From Patescibacteria group bacterium (GTDB lineage: Bacteria; Patescibacteriota; Patescibacteriia; 2-12-FULL-60-25): 64,000 nt of DNA. Shown in pieces: positions 17,907-29,200 of this stretch (its first letter is position 1; each line of letters begins with the position of its first letter). Made by a program: the position numbers and the translations under genes. The stretch spans positions 744,001 through 808,000 of the forward strand of contig JAQTXZ010000001.1 in the NCBI GenBank assembly GCA_028688515.1, given 5' to 3'. The notes under the pieces were generated by a model that saw only the letters and a program-made list of their open reading frames with translations, had not been told where the DNA came from and searched no databases.

Positions 17907-19523
17907 TTATAGCATGTCGAATCTCGAAGCTCGAATCTCGAAGCTCGGTTTTCGGGGTTCGGCTCCGCCCAGAGGCACCATAGTAGAATCTGGGGTATCA
18001 ACACCCTGGAGAAGCTCGTAAATAAGCCCTAACTTTTGGGTTCGACAAACTTTTTCTTTTTCGTAAATAATTCCTTCTGGAAACACCATTTGTTGGAACC
18101 TTTGCTTATTTTCAAGTGAGTAATCCAACCATTGCCGCGGCAAGTCGCGCATAAACTGCGTTGCGTAGCTAATAGCAGCCTCAATGTCCCATTCCTCAAT
18201 ACGGGTTTCGTTGAGAGCAAGCTGGGCTATAATTTTTGCTTCTTCTAACGGCTGTTTTCCCTCCAGTAATTGCTCGTCGGTGATAAGACCACGACCTCGC
18301 ATTGTAATTAGTTCGGCGATTTGGACTTTAATCTCCGCAATCCTCTTTTCGTGACGTTCGCCATCAGCATTGAGCAACTTACGATTTGTTTCCCAAACAT
18401 CCAGAGCAATTTCTCTGAAAAGAGTAAGAGCTACATCTGTTGGTGCCACCTTTTCCAGTAAGGCAGTAAAGGATTTTTCCACATCCATTTTTGAGTTTCC
18501 TTTTCCATAGCGGGCACACTTTCTATTTTTGCAATGATAGTAAGCATACCGTCCGCCGTGACCACTAGACCAGCTACCCGTTAGAGTGCCTTTGCACTCG
18601 TAACATCGCGCAAAATCACGTAAAGGAAAATCTGGATTGGCTCGTGAGCGTGGTTTTGCATTAACGGAACGCCCAGCTTTAATGAGCTGGTTTTTTTGGA
18701 ACTCCTCAAGTGTAATCGCTGGAGTATGTAGACCTCGAACAAGGTTTTCTTCTGGCAAATCTTCTGGCGTCCAGTGCTTATCTTCAATCCAACCAGCATA
18801 GAATACGTTGGTAAGCATCACATCCACCATTTGCGGGTAGATGGTTTTACCAGTCCGCGAAGTAAGTCCTAGTTCTCGAAATCTCATCGTGAGACTTTTT
18901 ACTGTATGCACTCCTGTCGAAAACTCTTTTAATCCGCGCTGAATTATAAAAAATCTTTCCTCATCTATGGGGTCTGGCGTCCGCTTCTTTTGTCCGTGCT
19001 TTTTATTTTGCCTTGAAGTGTAACCGAGTGGAGGAGATAAGGGATAGATACCAGAGCGCAACAATGAACGCATATTGGTTTTACTTCTATCGGATTTTAT
19101 TTTGTTGTCTATGCGAGCGAATATGGCAAGAAACCCCGTCATTACTTCGGCAGTAATACCTTCACCGTTGATGCCCGTCTCGGTAGCAGAATGAATAATA
19201 ACGCCGTGCGCCATTAAGGTCTTCTGTATTTCGTAGAAATCGCCGATGTTCCTTGCTAATCTATCAACCTTCCAAATGATAAGGTAGCTGATTTGTTTCT
19301 TGTTTTCTCGGCAGTATGCCAACAAGCGTTGCAGTTGGGTTCTGTCATCATTCTTTGCAGACTCTCCTTCCTCTGTAAAAATCTCAACAACTTCAAATCC
19401 TTGCTCTGCACAGTATTTTTCACAGTCGGCTTTTTGAGTTTCCATACTTTTACCCTTGAGCTGCTCCTTCGAGGATACTCGCAGGTAAATGATGGCTTTA
19501 GGTTTTGTTGGTATGTGGTTCAT
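17907..19523 (-). CDS. Large serine recombinase
   Basis: 538 residues. An N-terminal resolvase domain begins AIIYLRVSSKEQLKGKS, with the catalytic serine in LRVSS and WKVDRLARN. A Recombinase domain follows, then a zinc ribbon (CYECKGTLTGSW...CKNRKCARYG) and a coiled coil. Such enzymes integrate or excise elements without host factors. The first codon overlaps the tyrosine recombinase stop (ATGA). The last ~11 residues are coded by dispersed GAATCTCGAAGCTCG words, so the original C-terminus may have been altered. Confidence 0.9.
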   Translation of the reverse strand: MNHIPTKPKAIIYLRVSSKEQLKGKSMETQKADCEKYCAEQGFEVVEIFTEEGESAKNDDRTQLQRLLAYCRENKKQISYLIIWKVDRLARNIGDFYEIQKTLMAHGVIIHSATETGINGEGITAEVMTGFLAIFARIDNKIKSDRSKTNMRSLLRSGIYPLSPPLGYTSRQNKKHGQKKRTPDPIDEERFFIIQRGLKEFSTGVHTVKSLTMRFRELGLTSRTGKTIYPQMVDVMLTNVFYAGWIEDKHWTPEDLPEENLVRGLHTPAITLEEFQKNQLIKAGRSVNAKPRSRANPDFPLRDFARCYECKGTLTGSWSSGHGGRYAYYHCKNRKCARYGKGNSKMDVEKSFTALLEKVAPTDVALTLFREIALDVWETNRKLLNADGERHEKRIAEIKVQIAELITMRGRGLITDEQLLEGKQPLEEAKIIAQLALNETRIEEWDIEAAISYATQFMRDLPRQWLDYSLENKQRFQQMVFPEGIIYEKEKVCRTQKLGLIYELLQGVDTPDSTMVPLGGAEPRKPSFEIRASRFDML

Positions 19524-20413
19524 TGTGTTTTATTCAAAACCAGCGTGTCCACGCCCTTTCGTAGGTCTGCGCTAGTGATGTGGAGATAGCGCCGTGTAGT
19601 CTCTAGGTTTCTATGTCCCATAAGTTCTTGGATGACCACGATATTTACTCCATTGTTCATTAGCGACGTTCCAAAAGTGTGACGCAAAGAATGGACAGCC
19701 ATTCTGTTATTCTTCTGGATACCAGTAGCTTTGAGGTATTTTTTTACGAGACCATAAACACTACGGGCGCAAAGTTGTTCGCCAAGCCTGCTTATAAAAA
19801 GATGATTACTGGATACGTTTGGACGTGTTTTTAAATAATGTTCAAGGATACTCACGAGTTCATCTGTCAGTGGAATAATCCGCTCTTTGTCACCTTTACC
19901 TCTAACTTTGATGCTTCTGCCACTATGTTCAAGATTAACCTCATCTAGGGTAAGTCCCACAAGTTCCGATAAACGTATACCAGTACCAAGCAATAAAGTG
20001 ACAATGGCTAAATCACGGGAGAGGTAAAAAGGGGTAGCTTCGCGCTTCACGGTAGCTATTAAGATTTGGTATTCAGTTTGAGTTAAATATGTGGGTTTTT
20101 TGTGCGGAAGTTTAGGTGATTCGATGTCGCTTATTGGATTTGCTTTTATGATTTTTTCACGCTTTAGATATTTGAAGAGGGATTTTATAGAGGATAGTTT
20201 GCGAGCTTTGGTGACAGCGCCGTTCGTTTCGGTGAGTGATGACAAAAACCCCATTACATCTTTTTCTGTAACGACCAGGATATTTGTTTTGCCGACAGAC
20301 TCTAAATACTCTACGAACTTATTTAGGTCGTGCTTGTAGGCTTCGGTAGTCCGAGAAGAAAAGTTTCTCCCCACCAAGAGATAGTCAAGAAAGTTTTGTA
20401 TGAATGTGTTCAT
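19520..20413 (-). CDS. Tyrosine recombinase (XerC/XerD-like integrase)
   Basis: 297 residues from MNTFIQNFLDYL. It has an N-terminal SAM-like core-binding domain and a complete catalytic set: R147 (GTGIRLSE), K in RGKGDKER, H241-x2-R244 (HSLRHT), H267 (LMGHRN) and Y276 (TRRYLH). It is probably active and could be an element integrase rather than the chromosomal Xer, because it sits with a serine recombinase, a short membrane protein and an excisionase-like regulator. Confidence 0.9.
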   Translation of the reverse strand: MNTFIQNFLDYLLVGRNFSSRTTEAYKHDLNKFVEYLESVGKTNILVVTEKDVMGFLSSLTETNGAVTKARKLSSIKSLFKYLKREKIIKANPISDIESPKLPHKKPTYLTQTEYQILIATVKREATPFYLSRDLAIVTLLLGTGIRLSELVGLTLDEVNLEHSGRSIKVRGKGDKERIIPLTDELVSILEHYLKTRPNVSSNHLFISRLGEQLCARSVYGLVKKYLKATGIQKNNRMAVHSLRHTFGTSLMNNGVNIVVIQELMGHRNLETTRRYLHITSADLRKGVDTLVLNKTQ

Positions 20414-20417
20414 AGTT

Positions 20418-20609
20418 TTATTTGAAACCCTCCCTCCACCAGCCATAGCGCTCTCCGATTTTATAAATACCCCATAGAGATAACCCGATAACTGGAATGC
20501 CTAATATCCACCAGAGGTCAAATGCATAGAGTACGAGGGATACTAGCGCGAGAACAAAAATATAATACGCGAGCGCTGCGACAGGATTCATTTTTGGATT
20601 TTTGTTCAT
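20418..20609 (-). CDS. Two-helix small membrane protein
   Basis: 63 residues with two hydrophobic helices (residues ~10-27 and ~32-49), unrecognised. It lies 4 bases after the regulator and 4 bases before the recombinase start, so it belongs to the recombinase operon. Confidence 0.6.
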   Translation of the reverse strand: MNKNPKMNPVAALAYYIFVLALVSLVLYAFDLWWILGIPVIGLSLWGIYKIGERYGWWREGFK

Positions 20610-20613
20610 AGCT

Positions 20614-20835
20614 TTATTTGGAGGAATTAATTATTTTTTGATTGATAAGATTTTCTAAATCGGACTTTCGGATGAGCCACTTGTGTCCTATGCGAAAGAA
20701 ACCATCTAGCTTGTGTGCTCGCACCCAACGCAAGACAGTGGCTTTAGAAACACCGAGTGATTGAGCAACAGCTTTGACGCCGAGCATTTCAGTTTCATTT
20801 ATTGATTCACTTTTTGCCTCTGGTATCTGGTTCAT
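20614..20835 (-). CDS. Helix-turn-helix DNA-binding protein (excisionase/MerR-like)
   Basis: 73 residues with the helix-turn-helix MLGVKAVAQSLGVSKATVLRW, then the wing FRIGHKWLIRKSDLENL, the arrangement of HTH_17/excisionase proteins. First gene of the operon with both recombinases, so it may control excision. Confidence 0.8.
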   Translation of the reverse strand: MNQIPEAKSESINETEMLGVKAVAQSLGVSKATVLRWVRAHKLDGFFRIGHKWLIRKSDLENLINQKIINSSK

Positions 20836-21188
20836 AATTTTTGACTGTTGCTGTTAATAGACATTTAATGCCGTAGAATGACGCGGTTGTTTATTGATGT
20901 TGCTACTTGACGTGCTCTGTGGGTTTGATATGATTCAATTGTTGTTGGAAGTTCGCATTTGCACTCCGCGAACGAAATAAAATGTCTATTTAATGTTGTT
21001 GATGCCCTGCGGGGCTTTTTTTGTCTCCGCATATCCACGTACCGTGTAGCTTTTTCCACTGAACAGGATTGAGCTGGTAGTACCTGTGTTATGCAGGACT
21101 ATACAGATACGCACTAAACCGTGATGCCCAGTCTCTACTGCTTGGTTTTGTGTGGAAAATCGAAATTGGGTGGTGGGTGTTTTCCAAT
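20836..21188. other. Gene-poor stretch upstream of the recombinase operon
   Basis: No supported gene. It includes ATGTCTATTTAATGTTGTTG followed by the GC-rich CCTGCGGGGC hairpin with TTTTTTTG near 21002-21024, a probable plus-strand intrinsic terminator, and possible promoter sequence for the leftward operon. Confidence 0.35.
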
Positions 21189-21416
21189 TCAACTTGGCGT
21201 TTTTTTGGGGGACGCCTCGTTGTGATTTGGATTTTCTTCTGAAAACTTTTTTGACTTGAGTAACCCCAACAGAAAAAGATTCCAAGTTTTACCAGACGTA
21301 CGGCGCTTATTCTTTAATTTTTCCCAAGTCTCGTCAGCAAGTCTTATAGTTTTATTTGAGTAATGTTTATCTCGCATATTTGTTAATTTGTTTTTTAATG
21401 TAATTGCATTAGCCAT
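21189..21416 (-). CDS. Possible ribbon-helix-helix protein
   Basis: 75 residues; KTIRLADETWEKLKNKRRTSG resembles the strand and first helix of CopG/Arc-type repressors, and NLFLLGLLKSK could be the second helix. The tail is basic. A start at 21377 is equally possible. It could be a regulator of the island, but evidence is limited to this pattern. Confidence 0.45.
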   Translation of the reverse strand: MANAITLKNKLTNMRDKHYSNKTIRLADETWEKLKNKRRTSGKTWNLFLLGLLKSKKFSEENPNHNEASPKKTPS

Positions 21417-21644
21417 TGCATAACCCCACCGCCCACGAGCCGTTGTCCTTGATACCTGGTATCAGAACCTGCACCCTACCTAGTCCTGGTCGCGGTCTTG
21501 GTCTGGTTTTGGTCTACACCTAGTAGCGGTCTATTCTTTACGTACCCTATCTGGGTCTGTTCCGTACACGCCGTTTTTTGAAAGAGCAGGGATTTTGACA
21601 CCAGTACAACTAAGGAATCCGTTATCTGGCTTGCGTGCTATCTG
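21417..21644. other. Non-coding stretch with GGTCTGGT-like short repeats
   Basis: Contains the palindrome GATACCTGGTATC (21450-21462) and then several CTGGTCGCGGTC / TTGGTCTGGTTTTGGTCT words (21480-21515). No gene is supported. The palindrome resembles the sites of the 22.1-22.3 kb array (CCTGGTATA). Confidence 0.4.
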
Positions 21645-21878
21645 CTATTTAACGTCCGCAGACTCTCCAGCAGGGAGTTGGGGCGACGTGAGCCGTTGGC
21701 TCACTTCGAGAGATGGTTGGGGGACATCTCCCGAAGTCAGACAATGACTTTTTTGCCAATGTGAAAATGCCAAATTCGCGACGATGTACAATTCATCACG
21801 AATCGCCTCAATGGTTTCATCTGTGAGGTCTCTGGCTTTATCGCCAAGACGTTTTCGACATTGTTCGAGTGTAAGCAT
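21645..21878 (-). CDS. Small helical protein of unknown function
   Basis: 77 residues from MLTLEQCRKRLGDKARDL to the end. The first ~45 residues look like a real compact helical domain (LTDETIEAIRDELYIVANLAF), with a disordered tail. Its ATG is directly preceded by a strong hairpin. Unrecognised. Confidence 0.5.
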   Translation of the reverse strand: MLTLEQCRKRLGDKARDLTDETIEAIRDELYIVANLAFSHWQKSHCLTSGDVPQPSLEVSQRLTSPQLPAGESADVK

Positions 21879-21912
21879 AAAAATCCGCTGATGGTTCAAC
21901 GGATTTTTTTGT
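21878..21912. terminator. Hairpin directly upstream of a start codon
   Basis: AAATCCG/CGGATTT with an 11-base loop and T/A tracts on both sides, so it could terminate transcription from either strand. On the minus strand its T tract abuts the ATG of the 21645-21878 gene, which may attenuate that gene. Confidence 0.55.
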
Positions 21913-22122
21913 GGGAGTAGTATTCTCACCAACAAAAAAACTCGCCATATATCGTAAAAGAATCCCTGTGGCGTTGAGAGCTTCTGCTCTCGCTATCCCA
22001 GAAAATCGGATACGATTTTATTGCGAGGTTACTTTGTTGGTGAAGTTTTCGTTGTCTCTCGAAAACTTTGTAACTGCTCCTTTATTTTACCAGTGCATAA
22101 AATGGATGCAAGCCGTTTAATG

Positions 22123-22294
22123 TTATACAGAACACACTAGAATTATACAGAATATACTAAATGCTGTGGATAACTTTTAATCATCTATTATGACAACTTC
22201 GCCACTTTGGACTTTGCGATTATATCCTGGTATAATTGATTATATTCTAGTATATGCGGGTATCATCCAGTGTTGTTTGTATAATCCTGTATAA
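22123..22294. promoter_or_regulatory. Phased iteron-like repeats with a DnaA box
   Basis: TTATACAGAACACACTAGAA (22123) and TTATACAGAATATACTAAAT (22143) are exactly 20 bp apart. TATATCCTGGTATA (22221), TATATTCTAGTATA (22241), a weaker TATCATCCAGTGTT (22261) and TATAATCCTGTATA (22280) follow at 19-20 bp steps. A perfect DnaA box, TGTGGATAA (22165-22173), lies between the two groups. It is either the operator of the adjacent regulator or a replication-origin remnant. Confidence 0.7.
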
Positions 22295-22311
22295 CTTTAG
22301 TGTTAATTGTT

Positions 22312-22500
22312 ATGCGCAAACCCAGTAAGAAAAAGTTTATGACAATCGCGGCTGTTGCCAAAGAGTTGGATGTTAGCCAGCGCTCGGTTAATCGTTACAT
22401 CGCAGCAAAAAAATTGAAGGCTACAAAAATTGGCTCTTGGCGCATTACCAAGAAAGACCTTCAAGATTTTATTAGAGGTAGTTCTAATATCCAGAAGTAA
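22312..22500 (+). CDS. Small helix-turn-helix regulator upstream of hsdM
   Basis: 62 residues; [20 protein letters not shown] then a wing ([16 protein letters not shown]), an excisionase/MerR-type fold similar to the 20614-20835 protein. Starts at GTG 22300, ATG 22312 or ATG 22339 are possible. It ends 2 bases before hsdM and lies right after the phased sites, so it probably binds them and controls the restriction operon. Confidence 0.75.
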   Translation: MRKPSKKKFMTIAAVAKELDVSQRSVNRYIAAKKLKATKIGSWRITKKDLQDFIRGSSNIQK

Positions 22501-22502
22501 TT

Positions 22503-24926
22503 ATGAAAATCACACTTGCACAGTTAGAACACCATCTCTTCACTGCCGCAGATAATCTCCGCGGCAAAATGGATGCATCCGAATTTAAGGAATACATTTT
22601 CGGGATGCTTTTTTTGAAGCGTGTGTCAGACCAATTTGATGTAGAACAGCAGGCAATTCGAGAAAAGTGGACGAAACAAAAACTATCGTCAAAACAAATT
22701 GAGGAATTAGTAGATGACCCTACCCAGTATGGCGACAGTTTTTACGTACCGCCGAAGGCTCGGTGGGAAAACATCCTCGTGCTACACGATAATGTGGGCG
22801 ATGAGCTAAATAAAGCACTTGGTGAGCTTGAAGCTCATAATGAGGAACTAACAGGTGTACTAAAGCATATTGATTTCCTTGCACAGATAGGTACAAAGCG
22901 AAAAGTGAAAGATGCTCAACTCGTAGATTTAATCCATCACTTCAATAAATACCGCCTAACGAACGAGGATTTCGAGTTTCCCGACCTTCTCGGCGCAGCG
23001 TACGAGTACCTCATTAAAGATTTTGCCGATAGTGCCGGCAAAAAGGGTGGCGAATTCTATACTCCTGCCCACGTAGTTCGTCTTCTGGTGCATCTCATAA
23101 AACCCCAAGCAGGAATGTATGTGTACGACCCAACGTGCGGCTCTGGCGGTATGCTTATCCAGTCAAAACAGTATCTTGATGAGACGGGACAGGACGCAAA
23201 AAACATTGCGCTCTATGGGCAAGATAATAACGGAACTGTCTGGGCTATTTGCAAGATGAATATGTTCTTGCACAACATTAATGATGCACAGATAGAGAAC
23301 GAGGATACCCTCCAGTCTCCTCAATTTATGGAGCGTGGATATATAAAGAAATTTGACCGCGTTATCGCTAACCCACCATTCTCACAAAATTATTCACGCG
23401 CATCAATGGAGTATCCACAGCGTTTTCGCTATGGGTTTGCACCAGAGACAGGCAAGAAAGCAGATTTGATGTTCGTACAGCATATGATTGCGTCTCTCAG
23501 AGATAGTGGAATGATGGCAACGGTAATGCCTAACGGCGTTCTCTTTCGAGGTGGCACAGAAAAAATAATACGCGAAGGTATTGTTAATGATGATATTATC
23601 GAAGCAATTATTGCTTTACCTCAACACTTATTCTACGGAACAGGCATCCCTGCTTGCATTCTGGTCATAAATAAACATAAGAAAAAGGAAACAAAAGGGA
23701 AGATTCTTTTCATTAATGCTGATGCCGAATACGGTGAAGGGCGCAACCAGAATTTCTTACGCCCCGAAGATATAGAAAAAATTGAGTATGTTTTTGATAG
23801 AAAAATTGATGAGCCAAAATACTCACGACTCGTAGACCTTTCGGAAATAAAAAAGAATGAATATAACCTCAACATTCGGCGTTATGTAGATAATTCTCCT
23901 GACCCAGAAATTGAGGACGTAAAAGCTCACCTTGAAGGCGGTATCCCGAAGCGCGAGATAACTCAATTTGAGTCTCTATTCAAAAAATACAAAACAAAAT
24001 CAAGTGATTTTTTTGATGACATAAATGTTGAGTATGCGAAATTCAAATCCGACATATCTGATAAAGAGGATATAAAAGAATTGGTTGGAACGCACGAAGG
24101 TATTTTGACAGTCAAACGCCAAGCAAACAAAGCACTTGCTGGTTGGTGGCAAGAAGCGCGCAAGAAAGTTGAGAAATTTCCAAAAAATAACCACGTGGCA
24201 GAATTTCGCCGAAAAGAAATTGTCTCACTCAAGGAGGCTTTAAGTGAAATTAAAACATTAGACGATTTTCAAAAAGCTGCTGTTTTTGTGAACTGGTGGG
24301 AGGGTGTACGCTATGACCTTAAAGCGATTGTTACGGTTGGTTGGAGCACATCTCTTATACCAGATGAATATGTAAAAAAAGCCTTCTTTGAGAAGGAGTT
24401 AATTGAAATTGAAAGTATTGAAATCAGTATAGCCAACATTCAAGAAGCTCTTGGGGCTATTGTTGAGGATGTTGAAATGGACGACGAAGAAGAAAAAACA
24501 ATCAAAGCTGTAAAAACCTATCTTAAATCACAAATAGACGACCTAGAAGATGTTGGCAAGAAAGAGGCGCTTGAAGAAGCAAAGAAATTGGAAAAAGTAC
24601 TCACCTTGATAAAAGATAAGGAATCAAAACTAAAGGATACCAAGCGTGCACTCAAAGATAAGGAACGTGAACTTGAGGTAAAAGTTGAAGATAAAAAGAA
24701 ATTATTTACTGAAGCCCAGGCACGAGAGTTAATTCTCCAGAAATTTTTCGACGGCATTAATTACCAGTTGGAGCGTTACCTGTCCGCAGAAGAAAAGAAA
24801 GTCGTATCTGTTCTTATGCATCGCTGGGATAAGTACCAAGTACCTATTTCATTCATTGAAAGTGACAGAGATAAGAGTACAAAAAAACTTTTTAAATTTT
24901 TGTCCGAGCTTGGATACAAAAAATAA
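22503..24926 (+). CDS. hsdM: Type I restriction-modification system, methyltransferase subunit
   Basis: 807 residues. An N-terminal HsdM domain is followed by the N6-adenine methyltransferase domain: GGEFYTP at 182-188, the SAM motif DPTCGSGG at 209-216 and the catalytic NPPF at 290-293. The C-terminal ~300 residues are charged and coiled-coil-like, longer than the ~500-residue norm. With hsdS it methylates the target. First enzyme of the hsdM-hsdS-hsdR operon. Confidence 0.95.
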   Translation: MKITLAQLEHHLFTAADNLRGKMDASEFKEYIFGMLFLKRVSDQFDVEQQAIREKWTKQKLSSKQIEELVDDPTQYGDSFYVPPKARWENILVLHDNVGDELNKALGELEAHNEELTGVLKHIDFLAQIGTKRKVKDAQLVDLIHHFNKYRLTNEDFEFPDLLGAAYEYLIKDFADSAGKKGGEFYTPAHVVRLLVHLIKPQAGMYVYDPTCGSGGMLIQSKQYLDETGQDAKNIALYGQDNNGTVWAICKMNMFLHNINDAQIENEDTLQSPQFMERGYIKKFDRVIANPPFSQNYSRASMEYPQRFRYGFAPETGKKADLMFVQHMIASLRDSGMMATVMPNGVLFRGGTEKIIREGIVNDDIIEAIIALPQHLFYGTGIPACILVINKHKKKETKGKILFINADAEYGEGRNQNFLRPEDIEKIEYVFDRKIDEPKYSRLVDLSEIKKNEYNLNIRRYVDNSPDPEIEDVKAHLEGGIPKREITQFESLFKKYKTKSSDFFDDINVEYAKFKSDISDKEDIKELVGTHEGILTVKRQANKALAGWWQEARKKVEKFPKNNHVAEFRRKEIVSLKEALSEIKTLDDFQKAAVFVNWWEGVRYDLKAIVTVGWSTSLIPDEYVKKAFFEKELIEIESIEISIANIQEALGAIVEDVEMDDEEEKTIKAVKTYLKSQIDDLEDVGKKEALEEAKKLEKVLTLIKDKESKLKDTKRALKDKERELEVKVEDKKKLFTEAQARELILQKFFDGINYQLERYLSAEEKKVVSVLMHRWDKYQVPISFIESDRDKSTKKLFKFLSELGYKK

Positions 24927-24927
24927 T

Positions 24928-26226
24928 ATGTCTAATGCAAAAGTCACAATTCCAAAGGATTGGAAAGAGGTTCCGCTAAATGACCCTCGTTATTTCAGTG
25001 TGGTTGGAAGCGGTGTTGATTTTTGGATTGGTAAAAAGAATTTTCTCTCAACCAAATCAGTACAAGGCACAAAAATTGTTGCAATAGAGGGTGAAATCGA
25101 CTATCTAAATCGCCCATCACGCGCTAATGCACAGCCAAAAGTTGGAAGGGTTGCATTCGCAAAGATGAAAGATACGTTCAAAGTTTTACTAGCAGATGAA
25201 ACGCTTTCAAAAAAATATATTCTTTCCACAGGTTTTGCTTTAATTGAGCCTTCAATCGACAGTAGTTATTTATATCAATTTTTTCAATCTGAAAACTTTA
25301 ATGCTCAGAAAAATCGATACTCTGAAGGCTCAACACAGCAAGCGATTTCCCAAGATGATTTTAGTAATTTGCTGATTACGTTTCCAGAAAATCGAGATGA
25401 GCAAAAGTCCATTGCTGGTATTCTCGGTCTTGTTGACCAGGTTATTGAGGAAACAGAGGCTCTTATAAAAAAATATGAACATTTACAAATTGGAATGATG
25501 CAAGACCTATTCCGATATGGAATTGATGAAAACGGAAACCTACGAACTTTCAATACACATAAATTCAAGAAAACTGCATTAGGACTAATTCCTGAAAGCT
25601 GGAAAGTGGGAGGGATAGAAAACTTTACTGATATTTCTAATCCTAATGCCATTAAACCTGGACCATTTGGTTCTAACTTGAAAAAGGAAACATATACCGA
25701 GAATGGCTACAAAGTTTATGGGCAAGAACAAGTCTTGGCTGGCAATGCCCACATAGGAGATTATTACATAGACAAAAAGAAATATCGGGAACTTGAAGCA
25801 TTTCGAGCTGTACCAGGTGACATATTATTAAGTATGATGGGTTCGGTTGGAAGTGTTTTAATTTTACCAAATGACGCTCTGCCTGGTGTAATTAATCCTC
25901 GGTTGATTAAAATTTCAGTTTCTTCATCAAAGGCGGATGTAAATTTTGTAGCTACTTCTCTTCTACGACCAGAAACAAATCATCAACTATATTTAATGGC
26001 TTCTGGTGTTACTATGCCTGGAATAAATAAAGGCATCGTAATGAAATTACAGTTTGTGATACCTGATAAAGCGGAACAGAAAAGAATCTCGGATACACTT
26101 TCATACCTCTCAAATTTAATCAATGCAGAAAAGGTTTATCGAGATAAGCTTCTACGACAAAGAAATGGTTTGATGCACGACTTGTTAACTGGAGTAAAAC
26201 GAGCTACCAGTTTAATCAGAAGATAA
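24928..26226 (+). CDS. hsdS: Type I restriction-modification system, specificity subunit
   Basis: 432 residues from MSNAKVTIPKDWKEV, one base after the hsdM stop. Two target-recognition halves are visible (residues ~8-180 and ~225-400), each ended by a helical segment with PENRDEQKSIAGILGLVDQV or PDKAEQKRISDTLSYLSNLI, the conserved central and distal regions. The two halves read a bipartite target, which cannot be predicted here. Confidence 0.93.
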   Translation: MSNAKVTIPKDWKEVPLNDPRYFSVVGSGVDFWIGKKNFLSTKSVQGTKIVAIEGEIDYLNRPSRANAQPKVGRVAFAKMKDTFKVLLADETLSKKYILSTGFALIEPSIDSSYLYQFFQSENFNAQKNRYSEGSTQQAISQDDFSNLLITFPENRDEQKSIAGILGLVDQVIEETEALIKKYEHLQIGMMQDLFRYGIDENGNLRTFNTHKFKKTALGLIPESWKVGGIENFTDISNPNAIKPGPFGSNLKKETYTENGYKVYGQEQVLAGNAHIGDYYIDKKKYRELEAFRAVPGDILLSMMGSVGSVLILPNDALPGVINPRLIKISVSSSKADVNFVATSLLRPETNHQLYLMASGVTMPGINKGIVMKLQFVIPDKAEQKRISDTLSYLSNLINAEKVYRDKLLRQRNGLMHDLLTGVKRATSLIRR

Positions 26227-26227
26227 T

Positions 26228-29200
26228 ATGGAAAAGAAAAAATTAATCCTAAATGAAAAAGAGTACGTCGAGGAGCCACTGCTTCGGCAACTTGAACGTC
26301 TCGACTGGTCTATCCTTCGTGCTGGTGAAGAAGGTAAGGGCGACCCAAGTGTAACTTTCCGCGAAAGCTTTGGTGATGTTGTTATGGAGAGGAAGTTGCG
26401 AGAAGCACTGCTTCGTTTGAATCCTTGGCTAGAAGAAGACCAACTTGCACCAATCGTCCGCGAAATGACTACGCCCAATGTGACAGGTGGCTTAATTGAG
26501 AATAATCGCTATGTTCTTGAAAAGTTACTGGAAAATACTTCCGCAGAGAATAGGAAAACGGGCAAACCAGAAACGGTTCGGTTTATTGATTTTACAAACT
26601 CTGATACCAACGAGTTTTTAGCAGTATCACAATTTAAGGTAAACATTCCTGGTACGGAAAAACACATCATTCCAGACATTACTTTGTTTGTGAACGGCTT
26701 ACCTCTAGTACTTATCGAATGTAAATCTGCTTACCTACCCGACCCAATGGGAGAAGCTATCGAGCAATTGATGCGCTATCAAAACCGTCGGGGGGATGAA
26801 CCCGAAGGCAATGCTAAACTTTTCTGGTACAACCAGCTCCTCGTAGCTACAAGCAAACAAATCTGCCGCTATGCTTCAATCACTGGGGAGTATGAACACT
26901 TCATCGAATGGAAAGACCCTTATCCTTACACTTTGAACGACATAGAGACCGAGGGCAGTGATGCTGTAACTAGCCAACACATATTTGTGCAAGGCGTACT
27001 TGAAAAGAAGAACCTGCTCAATTTAATCCAGTCTTTCATTATTTTTCAAGATGGTGGTAAAGGAAAAATCATCAAAGTTACACCTCGCTACCAGCAATTC
27101 CGAACGGTAAACAAAATTATTGAACGTTTGCATTCTGGAAAAACACCCCTACAAAAAGGTGGCATTGTTTGGCACACACAAGGGTCAGGCAAATCTCTAA
27201 CAATGATGATGGTAGTGAGAAAGATGTATCGTGACCCAGCACTTACTGCGTACAAGACATTGTTTATAACAGACCGTACCGACCTAGAAACACAGCTTGG
27301 TAAAACAGCCAAAGGTATCGGCTATACATTAAAGGTTGCTTCCAACATTGCAAAATTGAAAGAGTTTCTTTCTACTAGGACGCCAGATTTGATAATGGGA
27401 ATGATACATAAATTTCAAGAGCACGATTTGATGCAGGAGTTCCCAATGCTCAACGACAGTGAGAAGATTTTGGTACTGATTGATGAAGCGCATCGCAGCC
27501 AATTCAAATTATTGGGTGCAAACCTAAATAAGTCTCTACCAAATTCTGTAAAAATTGCATTCACGGGAACTCCGATTGATAAGACCGAAGAGACGTTTGG
27601 AGACTATATAGATAAGTACACGATACGACAAGCGGTAGATGATGGCGTAACAGTAGAAATTATTTACGAGGGGCGTACCCATAACGCAAACATAAAAGAC
27701 GCCGAAGCGATGAACAGGCGTTTTGAGGATGTGTTTGCTGATGCCGATGAGGATACCCAAGCCCTCATACAAGGTCGCTATACGTGGAAGGCGTACTTGG
27801 AAGCAGAAGAGACCATCAAAGAAAAAGCTGAAGATATGCTCAAACACTATGTGAGCCAAATTTTTCCCAATGGCTTCAAGGCACAGGTTGTTGCTGTCTC
27901 ACGTCTTGCCGCAATCAAGTACAAACAGGCATTTGATGCTCTGTTAGCAGATAATACCTGGGTTGATGCATTTATAACTTCACTCCAATCACAAGCAGGC
28001 ATCACAATAGACAAGGAACAACTTTTACGAATGAAGGTAGAGGTAATAATTTCGGGAGGAAACAATGATGACCCATCTATGCGTCCATACACCAACGAGG
28101 ACGAGCACGATAAATCAATCGCAAGCTTCAAATTACCGTTCGGTAAAAAGAATGAGGATGGTTTAGAGGGCAATGTTGGCATTCTGGTTGTTCAAAGTAT
28201 GCTTCTGACGGGCTTCGATGCTCCAATCGAACAAGTAATGTATCTCGATGATGTTATACGCGAGCACAACCTCCTTCAAGCTATCGCTCGCGTCAATCGT
28301 GTCGAAAAGAATAAGCAAGCAGGTTTTATTGTTGATTATGTCGGTGTTGCTAATCATCTACGAAAAGCACTTTCAAACTTCAAAGATGAAGACATTGAAG
28401 AAACTCTTGAGGTGGTAAAAGATGAGGGACGTGATTTGGACGAACTACAATTTGCAAAATCAGCTCTCATTGATTTTTTCCATAAATATGATGTCAAAAA
28501 TACCGATGACATCGAAGTTTGTATAGACCTTTTAGCGGATGACGAGGTGCGCAATGATTTCTTGGCGATTTTCAGAAAGTTTTCTAACGCTATGGATAAG
28601 GCTTTACCGAAACCAGAAGCGCTTAAATTTGCGAAAGACCTAAAACATTTCGGCTTTGTTGCGCAAGTGGCACGTAATCGTTATCGAGACGAGAAGCTCA
28701 ATCTGCGTGATGTGAGCAAAAAAGTACGGGATATTATCGACGAATATCTTATCTCAATGGGGATAGACCCTAAAATACCGCCTACGCCAATTTTCGACGA
28801 GAAGTTTGAATTGAAAATAAAAGAAAAATCACCAAAAGCTAAAGCCGAAGAGCTAAAACACGCAATCACTGATTATATTGAAAAGCACGAAGATGAAGAC
28901 CCAGAACTCTACGGGCGTTTCAGCGAGAAGCTCGAAAAAATGCTCCAACAGTATCACGAAAACTGGGAACTTCTCGCCAAAGAGCTAGAGATGCTTCGTA
29001 TTGAAATGCGGCAGGGTCGTGAGGGTGAAGAAAACTATGGACTAGACCGCAAGAAGGAGCTGCCATTCTTGGGACTTTTAAAAAAAGAAGTTTATGGGGT
29101 CAAAGATTTGGCAGAATTAAGTCCAGAGCAAAAAGAGAATTTAGTACGTATTACTAAAGACATACTGGAGCGCATTAAGGCAGATGTGGGTATGGTTGAT

